Of a stretch of DNA of 64,000 nucleotides, positions 42,488 through 53,510 are shown piece by piece; positions within the stretch are counted from its first letter, which is position 1, and each line of letters opens with the position of its first letter. The translations under genes and the position numbers were made by a program. The DNA comes from Medakamo hakoo (Eukaryota > Chlorophyta > Trebouxiophyceae > Coccomyxaceae), in assembly GCA_026636295.1 (NCBI GenBank), contig CP089450.1:434001-498000 (forward strand), written 5' to 3'. The notes under the pieces were generated by a model. It worked only from the letters and a program-made list of their open reading frames with translations. It made no database searches and was not told the origin of the DNA.

Positions 42488-42862
42488 GGCGGAAGGGGGC
42501 GAGGAAGCAGGCCACTCGTGCACGCGCGCGCCGGCGGCAAGGGAAAGAAGAGACGCGGGCCGTGCGCACACACGGCTGAGCAGAGGCAGCAAGCGCGTGC
42601 CGGCACCCTTGTGGCGCGTGGGTGGCCGGTGCGCTGGGTTGTGTGGGCGTGCGGCTGTGTGCCGGTTTTTTTTTTTTTTTGCGTGTGGGTTGGTGCGAGT
42701 GTGAGGCGAGCGGTCAGGTCAGCCCCCTCCCCCTCCTCTCGCACTCGTTCTTTCTCTCTCTCTCCAGCGGCCGCCCCTGCAGCAACAGCAGCGGGCCCTT
42801 TCTTCCTTAGGACTCTTTCGCGTGACCGCGCGCACGCGCGTCCTCCTCCTCCTTACAGAACC
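42488..42862. promoter_or_regulatory. Divergent region between F-box gene and Rab1, with repeat arm
   Basis: 375 bp between two start codons. It includes a T-run of about 14 near 42667-42680 and the right arm of the F-box flanking inverted repeat at 42685-42707. The Rab1 promoter should lie in 42710-42862, where a CT-rich block is seen. Confidence 0.45.
42685..42707. repeat. Right arm of an inverted repeat flanking the F-box gene
   Basis: It is the reverse complement of 40828-40853 apart from a 3-nt insertion there. The same sequence, in sense to the gene, precedes the truncated F-box copy at 52825-52845. Confidence 0.7.
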
Positions 42863-44338
42863 ATGGCCCAGCCCGAGTAGTGCGTTTGCTGGCGGGCGCC
42901 TCTTTGTGCAGCAAGCGAGCGCGCATCGGCGCGGGTCTCTCTGTCTCACGGTCCACACCCCGCATCCCTCCCTCCCTTCACACCCACACCCCTTGCGCAG
43001 TGACTACCTCTTTAAGGTGCGCGGCGTGCGTGCAGAGGGAACCGAGCGCAGCACGTGCTGAGAAAAATCTACGGGGAGAGAGCGCGCCGCGCCTCTCCCA
43101 TTCTCTCTCCCCGCTGTCCGCCTGCGCGCTCTCTCACGCTCGCCCTCCCTCTCCCACCCACGCCCCCTCCCTTTCCCAGCTCCTCCTGATCGGGGACAGC
43201 GGCGTCGGCAAGTCCTGCCTGCTGCTGCGCTTTGCGGTGAGTGGGGAGGCGGCGTGCCTGCGTGTGCGGCGAACGCCGCAGCGCCGCGCGGGTCGGTTAT
43301 CGTGTCTCACCACCACTCTTCCTCCCCACACCCGCACAGGACGACACGTACACCGAGTCCTACATCTCCACGATCGGCGTCGACTTTGTGAGTAGGCCGG
43401 GGAGGGCGGGCACGGCGGAAGCGCACGCACCGCGGCGCTGGCGCGTCGTTTCTATTCTCCGCACACAGGCATTGGGGCGCGGGCGCGCTCACCCCCCCCC
43501 CCTATGCTGCCTCTCTCCATCCGCTCACATGCATCCACCCCACTCCACTCCTCCCGAAAACAGAAAATCCGGACGGTCGAGCTGGACGGCAAGGTCATCA
43601 AGCTCCAGATTGTGAGTGGCCGTGCGCGGCAGAGGCGGCTGCTGCTGCGCGCGCCTTCCCACCACTCCCCCCCACCCCGCTCCCAACCACTCACACCATC
43701 ATCCCACGTCCCCACCCGCTAAAACTTCCAGTGGGACACGGCCGGCCAGGAACGGTTCCGGACGATCACGTCTTCCTACTACCGGGGCGCGCACGGCATC
43801 ATTGTGCGTTGGTTGTGTTTTTCCCCTTCGTCCCAGCGCTGCCTTCCTTCCTTTCCGCCGTCCATTCCCATGGGCGCGCCACGCCCGTCCCACCCACCGC
43901 CCTCACCCCCCTCCCCTCCCCCCACCTTCGTCCTCCCGCCCGCAACCCATTCTCTCCCCCCAGGTCGTCTACGACGTCACCGACCCGGAATCGTTCGAAA
44001 ACGTCAAGCAGTGGCTCAACGAGATCGACCGGTACGCGTCCGACGGCGTCGCCAAGCTGCTGGTCGGCAACAAGGCGGACCTGAGCTCGCGGCGCGCGGT
44101 CGACACGGCCACCGCGTCCGCGTTCGCCGCGGAGGCGGGCCTGCCGTTTTTGGAGGCGTCCGCCAAGGCGGGCGCGGGCGTGGAGGCCGCCTTCATGACC
44201 ATGGCCGCGGAGATCAAGGCCCGCATGGCGGCCGCGCCCGCCGCGGGCGCGGGCGGGCCGGGCGGCGCGGGCGGCGGGCCGACCATCCGGCCGGGGGAGG
44301 GGCGTGCGGTCGGCGCGCCCAAGTCGGCGTGCTGCTGA
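42863..44338 (+). CDS. RAB1: Rab1/Ypt1-type small GTPase
   Basis: Seven exons: 42863-42879, 43001-43016, 43180-43236, 43340-43387, 43564-43611, 43732-43803 and 43964-44338; 210 residues. It is the most intron-rich gene here; donors alternate between GTGCG and GTGAG. Motifs: MAQPEYDYLFK, P-loop GDSGVGKS, Rab1 effector segment [40 protein letters not shown], and the doubly prenylated end SACC. The effector loop and RabF motifs are those of Rab1 rather than Rab8 or Rab11. Rab1 controls ER-to-Golgi vesicle traffic. The C-terminal linker is Gly/Ala-rich. Introns preserve frame at every join. Confidence 0.95.
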
Positions 44339-44564
44339 GAAAAATGAGTGTGTGTGTGGTGTGTGTGTGTGTCTTTGGAGAGAGCAGTTTCCCCCCCCTT
44401 TTTTATAAAACGAGTGGTGTGTGAGGCGTGGGCGGGCGGGGGTGGTGGGTGCGTCGGGTGTGTGATTTTTTCTCATCGAAAAAAACGAACAAAGAAAACC
44501 CCACCCTGCCGGACTGGGGAAACAGGCACACAAAAACGCTGCACACACCACCACCCTGCAAGCT

Positions 44565-44954
44565 CTACCGACCCTTTTTCTTCTTGTGCCCCGCCGCTGC
44601 AGGGCCGCCCTTCCCTCCTCCTCCTCCTCCCCCGCTCGCGCCGCGCGCGGCGACCGCCACGGGCCCGCCGGCCGCGTCCGCGTCGATGAAGCCGTCCGCC
44701 ACGTCTCCGTCCTCGTCCGCCGCCTCGCCCCGCGCCACCCAGCCCAGGCCTTGCACGCCGCCGCTGCCGTCGACGGCATCGTCAATCACAGGCTGGGGCA
44801 CCGCCCGGCGCGCCGTGGACCGCGGGCGTTTGTGTTTGGCGGGCGGCGTGGTCGGATGGCGGGCGGCCGGGTCGAGCGAGGTCAGCTGCTCTTCATCTCC
44901 GTTTCGCCGGCCGCCCAGGCCGAACAAGCGGAGGACGGCGCCGATGAGGACCAT
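44565..44954 (-). CDS. Unknown small protein
   Basis: Single exon from ATG 44954 to TAG at 44565, 129 residues. The N-terminus MVLIGAVLRLFGLGGRR is hydrophobic and could be a membrane anchor or targeting helix. The rest is low complexity, with acidic EDGDVADGFIDADAAGG and a Gly-rich, Lys-rich end (HKKKKGR). The family is not recognised. Its start lies 193 bp from that of the GAT-domain gene on the other strand. Coding status is likely but not certain. Confidence 0.45.
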   Translation of the reverse strand: MVLIGAVLRLFGLGGRRNGDEEQLTSLDPAARHPTTPPAKHKRPRSTARRAVPQPVIDDAVDGSGGVQGLGWVARGEAADEDGDVADGFIDADAAGGPVAVAARGASGGGGGGGKGGPAAAGHKKKKGR

Positions 44955-45147
44955 AGAGGCCTGGCCGCGCGTGTCCGTGCGTGCGTGAGAGAGAGAGAAC
45001 AAAGGGAGGAGGGCGGGCGCGCCGCGCCCGCGAATGCAGACTGAACGCTCAGGCGCGCCTCCCCCGTTCTCACACCTCCTTTCCATCCCTCTCTCGCCTG
45101 GAGAGAGAGGAGATAGGGAGAGCTCACACACACACACGCACTCCGCC

Positions 45148-46471
45148 ATGAGCAATTTCGCGGACCGCCTGCAAGCCTTCAAAGCCCGGTTCGCCAAGCT
45201 GGGCCGGGCGGGCGGCGGCGGGGCGGGCGGCTACGAGGACGTGTCGGCGCTGGAAGCGCCGCTCGTGGGCGGCGGCGCGTCCGACGGCGGCTTCCACCAC
45301 GACGGCGGCGGGGGGTACGGCCCGCCCGCCGCCGCCCGGCCCGCTGGATCGGCCCTGTACCGGCAGACGGCGGAAGTGGCGGCGCCGGCGGAGGAGGCCG
45401 GGCCGGCGACGGTGCACCTGCCGAGCCAGGTGCGGAGAGGGGGCGGGGCGGGGCGGGGCGGGGGCGCCGGGTGTGTGCTGGGCGAGCGAAAAACGACCGT
45501 GCGGGCGCGCCAGGCCATTCCCAGCGCCCGGCTTCGCTGTCACCGTCTTCAGCGTCGTCCGCAGCATGCTTGGGCAGGAGTGGCCGGCCCCGTCCACGCC
45601 TTCCCTGTCCGTCTTCGGCAAACCCGACAAGGAGCATGGGGGCCCCCGCGCGCGGGCGCTTCCCACCTGGTTTTTGGCCGGAGGGGCGCGCGGCCTGGTC
45701 GCTGTCGCCGCCTTCCCACCCGCTCAGGGCGCCGATGCGGGAGAGCGTGTGCGCCGCTGCGAGTGGTGGCATGGGAGGCGACGAGCTGCCGCCGTGCAGC
45801 GTCGCCACCGCGACGCCAAGCATTCGTTTTCGGCCGCCCGCCGCGCTCTCGCCCCTCTCTCAACCCCCTCCCCCCCCCCCTCCCTCCTCCCTCCCTCCAC
45901 CTCCACACCTCGACAGGAAGAAGACTTGGCCGAGCTCACGGCCCTGGCCCGGGAAGCGTCCGAGCTGTTGTGGGAACTGGTGGCCACCGGCGCGCCGTCC
46001 AGCGGCGGGCCCGAAGCGTCGCAGGCCGCCGAACTGGCGGGCAAAGCGCGCGCGCTGCGGGCGCAGCTGCGCGGCCTCATTTCGGACGCGTCGGAGAGCG
46101 GCGCGGCGACGATCGGCGAGGCGGGCCTGGCCGCCGGCTTGGAAGCGTTCGAGATGCTGGAAGCGTCGTTGGGCGAGTACGAAGGCGCGGCGGGCGGGTC
46201 GGGCGGCGGCGGCGGCGGCGGCGGCGGGGAGGGGGAGGGTGCGGCGGCCGCGCCGCCCGCGGCCGCGCCGCCCGCCACCTTGCCTCCGCCACCCACCGCC
46301 ACGACGCCCAACAACCCTTTCGCGTCCGGGCCCTTTGCGCCGGCGGCCATCCCGGCTCCGCCACCTCCCGCCGCCGCGCCAGCCACAACAGCGGCCGCGC
46401 CGTCGGCCGGGCCGCCCGCGCCCGGCACGCGCGCGGGTGCGGACGAGCCGTCGCTCATCAGCTTTGATTGA
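45148..46471 (+). CDS. GAT-domain adaptor protein with NPF and clathrin-box-like motifs
   Basis: Exons 45148-45429 and 45917-46471, phase 0, donor GTGCGG, intron 487 bp; 278 residues. The N-terminus MSNFADRLQAFKARFAKLG is followed by a Gly-rich spacer, so no VHS domain is present. The second exon carries a three-helix GAT-like domain: LAELTALAREASELLWELV, LAGKARALRAQLRGLISDAS and GLAAGLEAFEMLEASLGEY. The tail has NNPFASGPF (an NPF motif, which binds EH domains) and ends EPSLISFD, resembling a clathrin box. TOM1/TOL and GGA proteins use GAT domains to bind ubiquitin and sort cargo at endosomes and Golgi. The domain call is moderate because the match is from pattern only. Confidence 0.6.
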
Positions 46472-46993
46472 AAAACAAATGAAGATACGGGGAGAGAGCA
46501 GAGAGAGAGAGTGTGTGTGTGCTCATCTTTTGGGTGTGTACGCGCGCGAGAGAGCGTGGGCGGTCCCCTTTTTTTCTTTCGGCTTCGGCTTTGCAAAAAA
46601 AAAACACCCGGCCCCCCCGCTCCCTTCCCCTCCCTTTCTCTCTCCTTGCGCGCTGCCCCGCGCTCCACCGCACACACCAGACCACACGGCTTGATAGACC
46701 CCATGAAGGAGCGAAATGTGTCAAAACTGCCGTTGAGGAGAGCATGCGCGCGTTGGCGCGGCACCACGTCCCTCTCCCGTCCGTCTTCCCACCAACCTCT
46801 CGCCCAAGAATGAAAAAAAAAAGTAGAAGTTTTTTTTTGTCGCTGGGGAGGGGGGGAGGAGAGAGGCGCGAATGGAGGCGCGCGCACCGCTCCGCGACCG
46901 GTGTGTGCACAGCACAACACACGCGCAGGCAGGCACAGTCCCTCGCCCCCGGCACCCTCGCCCCGCGCGCCTCTGCCCCGCGCTTCCATTCAT
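46472..46993. other. Convergent intergenic region, no gene seen
   Basis: 522 bp between the stops of the GAT-domain and GATA genes. It contains T- and A-runs (46570, 46597, 46809, 46831) and a (GT)n stretch near 46510. No gene is evident. Confidence 0.5.
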
Positions 46994-48964
46994 TCACCGC
47001 CCGGGGCGCCCGCCGCCGCCACCCCCGCGGGCTTTGCTCGACGGCCGGGCCGGCCACCCTCCCACGGCCAGGCCCTTTTTGTAGCGGACGCCACACGCGT
47101 TGCACAGCGTGCGCGGGCCGGTGGGTCCGCACCGCCACTGCGGCGTCTGGGTGGTGCCGCAGTCACGGCAGACCGTCTTGGTCGGGCGGGGTGGCGGCGG
47201 CGGCGGGGGGGCGGGCGCCGGGGCCGCGCCGGCGCCGGCGGTGGCGGCGTCCACGCCGTCCTCGCCCTTCACACCAGCCTTGCCTTTGCCGCCCGCCGCC
47301 GACGGCGCGGAAATGGTGACGGTCGCGGCCGCGCCCGCCAGGGCGGCAGCGACGGCGGCCGCGCCCGGCCGTGCTTTTTTGCCGCCCGGCCCGCCAGACG
47401 CCTTCCCCACGCCGCCGCCACCGGAGGAACCGGTGGACAGCGTGCGCGGGCCCAGGCCGGGCAGGGAGGCGACGCGCCGGGCCGTGGCGGAGGGCGGGGT
47501 GGGGCGTGCGTGGTGGTGGTGGTGGTGCGGCGGCGCTGGTCCGGCCGCCGCCGCCGTGACCGTCGCGGCGCCGCCCACCATCATCAGGGGCACGGGCAGG
47601 GACGCCGCCCGGTCCGCTCCACCCCCCAGAATGCGGGAGTAGGTGGCGGCCGCGGCCAGGGCGGCGTCGGCGGACGGCCCGGACGACAGCGCTGCCAAGC
47701 GCGCGGCCGCGGCGGCAAAGGCGGACGAGGCGGCGGGCAAGGCCGACGGCGCCGCGACAGCCGCAGTGTGCTGGTGGTACGTCGCCGCCGCCGACGAGTG
47801 CAGGAAGTGGTGGTGCGGGTGGACGGGCGCGGCGTCGGCGCCGGCCGTGGAGGCGGCCGGACCGTGGGGCAGGGTGACGACCATCGGAGGGAGCGGCGGC
47901 GGCGGCGGCGGTGCTTGGGGGGGCGGCGCCGCCGGCGCGTCACCACCATGCCGCGACGCAGACGTGCCGCCATCATCGTCAAAGATGGAGACAAAGGCGG
48001 CGCCGGCGGGCGGCGGTTCCGCGGGCGCGGCGGCCGGCGGGCTGGGTCCGCCGCCCGCGGCCGGCGGGCGGGTGGGCGGCGGCGTCGGCGCCGCCCCGCC
48101 GCCGCCCGCGCTCGTGCCCACGCTCAGCCGGCCCGGTGGAGCCGCGCCCGGCGCGCCTGCCAAGCCCACGCTCCCACCGCCGCCCGCGCTCAGTGGGGAG
48201 ACGCCGTCGAACAGGGCGTCGACGCCGAACAGCGCGGCCGCGCCAGGGGTGAGGGAGGGGCGGTGGTGCATGTGGTGCGCGTGGTGCGCCAGGCCCGGCG
48301 CCTGGTGCGAGGCCGGGACGACGCCAGCAGCAGGAGACGGGCCCGCGCCGTCCCGGGACGCGCGCAGGCGGGCGGCCTGTGTTGGGTGGGGCGGGCGGGC
48401 GGGCGGCGGGTGAGCGAAACAAGCAGAGGCCGCCCACCTAGCCAGGGGGTGCGGGGGCAGGCGGGCGGGCGGGCCCAGCCGCGCTGCTCCTTGGAGCCCC
48501 AGGGCCTGGGCACGGGTCCGCCCCTTGCCACGCCTCGCCCATCACACCCCACATGGGCGCTGGCGTGTACTGAGCTCGGCACGCGCCAAGGAACGGTGGC
48601 AACCCGCGTCCTCAGGCCCGCGGTTGCGGCAATGTCCGCGCCACGGCGGTTGCGGGCACTCGCATGCCCCCCTCCCCTCCCTCCAGCGCACCTCGGCCGC
48701 CAGGGCTTCTCCCGACACGCCGTCCGCCGTCGTCGTCCGCAAAATAGCTTGGACGTCGGCAATGCCGCCCTGGTGGGGGTGGGAAGAGGGTGGGAAGCCG
48801 GATTGCAACCGTGAGAGAGAAAAGAAAACTTGGCGCCCGCCCGTGCGGTTGAGCCGGTCCAAGAAAAGGAGGCGGTCACGGCCGCGGTCACCCCCACCGC
48901 CCAGCCCACTCACCGGGAAGGACCAGGAGTCCCCGCGGAACAGGGGGTGGCCTGAGCCGTCCAT
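46994..48964 (-). CDS. GATA-type zinc-finger transcription factor
   Basis: Exons 48964-48914 (17 codons), 48769-48692 and 48376-46994, all phase 0, donors GTGAGT and GTGCGC; 503 residues. One GATA finger of the plant spacing CX2CX18CX2C lies near the C-terminus: [13 protein letters not shown], then [16 protein letters not shown]. The rest is Ala, Pro, Gly and His rich, including a run of six His. The short N-terminal exons encode [17 protein letters not shown] and [11 protein letters not shown], which look ordered. GATA factors bind WGATAR sites; in plants they control light- and nitrogen-responsive genes. The finger is unambiguous; targets are unknown. Confidence 0.9.
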
Positions 48965-49294
48965 GGAGGTTGGGACAAAGTCCTGGAGGGCAGTGGTGGT
49001 CGGCGCGGCCGGGGGGGGGGGGACAAATGGCTCGTGGCCAAACTTGGCGGCGGGCGGCGGCGCGACGAGGGCTGAGCTGCGCACACAAACAGCGACCGCG
49101 CCGGGGACCGCGCTCAGCACCCCACGCTGGACCGCGCCTGCGTGAGGTGCGGTGTGGGAGGAGTGCTGCGACAGGAGCGGGGGCGAAAGGACGACGGTCC
49201 ACCCGCACCGCCCGGGGAAAGGGAAAGGGAATGCTCTTGTGCGTCTCTGGCTCTCCTGCAAAAAAACGCGCAGCGCCCCGCCCCTCCCCTTCCT
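48965..49294. other. Intergenic region, no gene seen
   Basis: 330 bp between the PI3-kinase stop and the GATA-factor start, both on the minus strand. It has a G-run near 49011-49021. It should hold the GATA-factor promoter. Confidence 0.4.
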
Positions 49295-49865
49295 TCACCT
49301 CCAACTCTGCGCCCACCGGTGCGTCGTGTCCAGGAGGGCCGGGACGAGCGCGCCCGCGCTCTGCTCCATGGCCGCCACGAGCAGTGCCGCCGCGCCCTCG
49401 TCGTCCAAATCCGGGCGCAGGCGTTCGGCCAGGAACAGCGGCGCGCGGGCGAGCGGCGAGGGCGGGGCCGCCGCCGGCGCCGGGCCGCCCTCCCCGCCGG
49501 CCGCTTCGCCCGCGGCCGCGGCCGCCGCCCCGTGCACCGCGCTCGTCAGCAGGGGCCCGGCCTTGCGCAGCACGGCCAGTGCCTCCGTCGCCAGGCTGAC
49601 GCACCGGGCCCAGCCCGGGCTGCCCAGCCCGCCCAGGGCGTCGACGAGCTCGCGGCCCAGGCGCAGCGGCGCGGCCTGGGCGGCCCACGGCTTGGGGTCG
49701 GACCCAAAGATGAAGCCGAAGTCGACGTGGAACAGGCGGCCGTCGGCCGCGATCAGCACGTTGTCGGCGTGGCGGTCGCCCACGCCCAGGACCCAGGTGA
49801 TGGCGGTGTAGCCGGCGAGCGAGCGGGTGAAGGCGTCCAGGGACGCCGGCGGCGGCGGCGCGTCG

Positions 49866-49897
<32 letters not shown>

Positions 49898-52479
49898 GCG
49901 CCCGCCGCCCTCGCTCCCGCGCCGGGCGGCGGCGGCGGCGCCCGCCTCCGCCGCCGCGACGGCCAGGTACCGCCTCACCGTCTTGTGGTCGCGCACAATG
50001 GCGGACAGGGCCGCGGCCGCCGGCACGCACTCGATGAAGCCGTCGGCCGGCGAGGTCGGCAGGACGGCGTAGGGCGTCAGCGCCAGGTCCAGCCCGCTGG
50101 CCCGCAGGGCCGCGTCCGCCAGGCGGATGAGGGCGAGGGCCAGGCGGTCCTGCCTCAGGTCGTCGCCCGCCTTGTAAATGAGGGACGGCGCGGCGGACGC
50201 GGAGCCGGGCGCGGGGCGGAAGGCGAGCAACAGGGGGGAGAGCGCCGACCGAAAGACGCCGCACCGGTGCGGGTCGGGCGGGCCCAGGCGCGGGCCGGCG
50301 GGCGCGACGGGCGAGGCCATGCCGACGTGGGCGGGTAGCGATGAGGACGACGACGACGACGACGACGACGCGGCCGGCGGGGACGGCGCGGCCGGTGCGG
50401 ACGACAGGGCGGCCGCCCTGTCTGGCAGCAGCAGCGCGCCCGGCCGGGCGAGCGCCGCCCGCAGCGCGGCCGCCTTGGCCGCCGCGCCGCGGTGGCCCGC
50501 CAGGCCCGCCGCCAGGCCCCGCACCCGGCCCACCAGGTCGGCTTGGGCAGCCATGGCTTCGGCGGCCGCCGCGGCGGGCGCGGACCCGGCCGCCGCCGCG
50601 TCGGCGAGGGCGGACCGCAGGCGGCGCAGCACCGCCGCGGCGCGGCCGCCAAACCCGCGGTCGCCCCACTCGACGGCGAGGTGCCAGAACAGGGCGCACG
50701 CGAGCGCCGGCGCCGGCGACGCGGCCGCCCGGGCCACCAGGACGTCGGCGAGCGGGCAGGGGTCGGGCAGGGCGCCCCGGGCGTCGGCCCGCTCAAAGCG
50801 CAGGGCCTGGACGAGGAACTGCGCGCCACACACACACATGGGCGGAGGGGATGGGAGGGTGGGTGGATGAGGGGTGAGGGTGTGGAGTGGGGAGAGACGG
50901 AACAGACCGCGCGACGAGAGTCCCCCCCTCTTTTCCCTGTCCGCCGGGGCTCTCACACCACGCACCAGCATGCACAGTTCCAGTTCCTCATCCGGCGCGG
51001 CCGCCAAGGCCGCCGCCGCGTGCGCGCGCGCGCCCGGCACGCCCGCCAGCTCGGGCGCGAGCAAGCCGAGCGCGCCGGCCGCGCCGCGGACGGGCGCCCA
51101 CCCGGCCAGGAGGGCGCCCACGCCCGCCGCGCCCGCCGCGTCGCCCGGCATGTCGGCGGCGCGCAGGACGAGGGGGAGGGCGCCCGGGTCGGGCGCCAGC
51201 GCCCAGCGCAGGCGCCAGACCAGGGCCCGGTCCTCGGACGACAGGGGCCGGCCGGGCGGGGCGGCCAAGAGCGCGTCGAGCGCCGCGCGCTCGGCCGCGT
51301 CGGGGCGGGCCGCCCGCGCGGCCGGCCCGTCCCCGCCGTCGTCCGCCCCGCCGCGGGACCGGGACGCCGCGGCACGGGCCATGCGCTGGCCCTTCAGCTC
51401 GGCGGGGCTGTCCAGCCCGGCCTCGGGGTCGAACAGCGGGGTCAGCAGGGACGGGCGGGCGGGCGGCGCGCGGGGGTGGTGGCCCGCCCCGCCGCCGCCG
51501 CCGGCCGGGCGCCACCAGGCCGCCGACCCCGAGGCGCTCGCGGCCGCGGCCGCGGCCGCCGCCGCCGCGGTCTGCGCGCCCGTCCGGCCGTCCGACGCGG
51601 CGGCGGCGCCGCCCCCGCCCGCCGGCGCCGGGTGGTAAAGGACTGCCTGGGGCCAGGCCGGCAGGCTGATGTGCAGGCGGGCAACCAGGGCGCCAGGGCG
51701 GTGCGCGCCGCGCGCCGCGCCGCCGCCGCCCTCCGCCGCCGCCCTCGCGCCCGCCAACGCCCGGGCCGACAGGCCGTCCAGCCAGGGCAGGCTGCCCAAC
51801 TCGCCCCGGGCCAGGCGGCGGGCCCGCAAGTCGAGGGCCCGGGCCCGGGCGGCGGCCGCGGCCGCGGCGGCCGCAGCCGCGGCGGCCGCAGCGGGCGGGA
51901 TGGGCGGCAGCGGTGGTGCGGGCGTTGGACGCCGGCCTGTCGGCGCGCCGCGGGGCGGTGACCCAGCCGCCACCGCTTCAAGCTCCACGGCCCGGCGCCC
52001 GTCCTTCAGGCGGCCGGCGCGTGACCACAGGCGGCGGCCGCCCGCCGCGACCGCGGCCGCGCCGCCCGCCCACACGCAGACCACCTCCACTTCCAGGGCC
52101 GCGTCCGGTGGCAGGTCGCAGACGGCCAGTGGGAAGGCCAGGTCGCAGGCCCAGCGAGCGGCGGAGGGCCGCCCCGGCGCGGCCGGGCGGGTGGCCAGCG
52201 GCGGGCACAGCTGCACGCCGCCCTCTCCCGTCAGCCTGGCGCGCACGACGAGGGCGGCCGGGCCACAGGACGTGCCCGCGTCGGCGCCTGTGGCCGCTCG
52301 GATGGCATCGTCCCAGGCGGCGGTCGATGGCACGTCCAGGCGGTCGACGCGGAGGCGGACCTGTGTGTGTGTTTGTTTGATGGGCGGGATGGAGTCGGGG
52401 GGGCGATGGCAGGGGAGAAGGGGAGCAGAGTGAGAGCAGAGCCAGTGAGCAGAGCCCGCACACCCTCCCGTCCGCCGTC

Positions 52480-52526
<47 letters not shown>

Positions 52527-52602
52527 GTCGCACCTGTTCCGCCACATCGCAGGACGCGTGGTACAGCAGGACGGGCGGGCGCGGCGCCGGCGTGGCGGCC
52601 AT
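49295..52602 (-). CDS. VPS34: Class III phosphatidylinositol 3-kinase (Vps34)
   Basis: Exons 52602-52534, 52360-50966 and 50818-49295, phase 0; 995 residues; donors GTGCGA and GTGCGT. The N-terminal C2 region starts VRLRVDRLDVPST. The helical domain includes LSSEDRALVWRLRWAL and ELCMLFLVQALRFERA. The kinase domain has YKAGDDLRQDRLALALI, the catalytic loop GVGDRHADNVL, the activation segment HVDFGFIFGSDPKP, and the Vps34-specific end HRWAQSWR, which is essential for lipid kinase activity. Low-complexity insertions occur (a Ser run, a Pro run before SLDAFTRSLAGY, long Ala tracts), making it longer than plant Vps34 (about 810). Vps34 makes PI3P for endosomes and autophagy. Intron 1 contains a (CT)n repeat. 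Confidence 0.93.
52483..52526 (+). repeat. (CT)n microsatellite in Vps34 intron 1
   Basis: A CT run of about 22 units with one G interruption, immediately downstream (on the plus strand upstream) of the exon 1 donor. Confidence 0.9.
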
Positions 52603-52810
52603 GATGGGGGAGAACGCGAGCGCGAATGCCCTCTTCTTTTCCTCCGCGTCGCTCAAGCCCCAAGGCTCCTCGACGGGGCGCCGTGCAGGGGGCCTGCGGC
52701 GCCCAGGCCGCGCGGGGTCCAGGGTCTCGGAGCGCGGGCTCCGGGAGCCCCGCTGCAAGCCGCTCAGCCAGTGGGAACGCGAAAGTAAAGAGCATGGGCG
52801 CACAGCCCCG

Positions 52811-53410
52811 CCTCCTGACCGCTCGCCTCACACTCGCACCAACCCGGCCGCGAAAAAATCCCGGGCACACAGCCGCACGCCTGACCTCGCTTGGTGGGCC
52901 ACGCCCGCGTTTGCGGTACCCACCCTGGTTGTGCTGGAAGTGGGTAACCCAAGCTTCACGCTGGGTGCGGCTGACGGGCCGGCCTGGGCTGCGACAGTCG
53001 CGTCGACCACGCTGCCGCGCCTGGAACGCCTGGCGCTGTTCCAGTGGGCGGGCTTCCACGCTTTTTCAGGGTGGGTGTATGGGCCGGTCTTTCAAGGCAG
53101 CATACTCATGCGTGCCGACGCGGTCGCTGAAGTCATCACCCACAGCCTGCCCGCAGCGGCGGCGGCCGCTGGGCGTAGCCTGTCCGTGCGCGTGCAGGGT
53201 TATAATTCTCGTGTGCGCTATCATCTGCGCTCTATTGCGGGGCACATCGACCCGCAGATTGAAGAGTATTCCGATTTACTTCTCGTCGCGCTGCAATACG
53301 AGGCCCGGCCGGTACGGTGAGGAGAGGCGAGAGACGGCAGAGATGGGCGTGGGGAGCGGCGGCTGCGAGGGAGAAGGAAAAAGAAATGGAGAGAGCGGGA
53401 TGGTGGGTTG
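52811..53410 (+). pseudogene. Truncated, internally deleted copy of the F-box/LRR gene
   Basis: This segment joins the 5' flank of the F-box gene (GCTCGCCTCACACTCGCACC and GGGCACACAGCCGCACGCC) directly to its last 145 codons, starting at LAWWATPAFAVPTLVVLEV and ending QYEARPVR at 53320. Similarity to the 3' flank continues to about 53410. The join falls at a shared CTGACC-like sequence. The F-box and most repeats are absent. The last 40 residues differ (SIAGHIDPQIEEYSDLLL versus the version at 41 kb), so the copies have diverged somewhat. It lies in the upstream region of Vps34 and the syntaxin gene and is probably not functional. Confidence 0.8.
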
Positions 53411-53510
53411 AGGCTCTGCATTTTTTCACAGGCGGGCCGCGCGCGCCCAGCCTCTCCACACTGCGTCGTCTGTGCTCGCGAGGCTTTGCGCGCCGTTGTC
53501 AGCACCACGA

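Noticed and set aside
49295-53059. Long minus-strand frame extending the PI3-kinase N-terminus to 53059
   Set aside because: The extension reads antisense through the F-box remnant. A better start is ATG 52602 with a short exon, MAATPAPRPPVLLYHAS, spliced to the C2 region.
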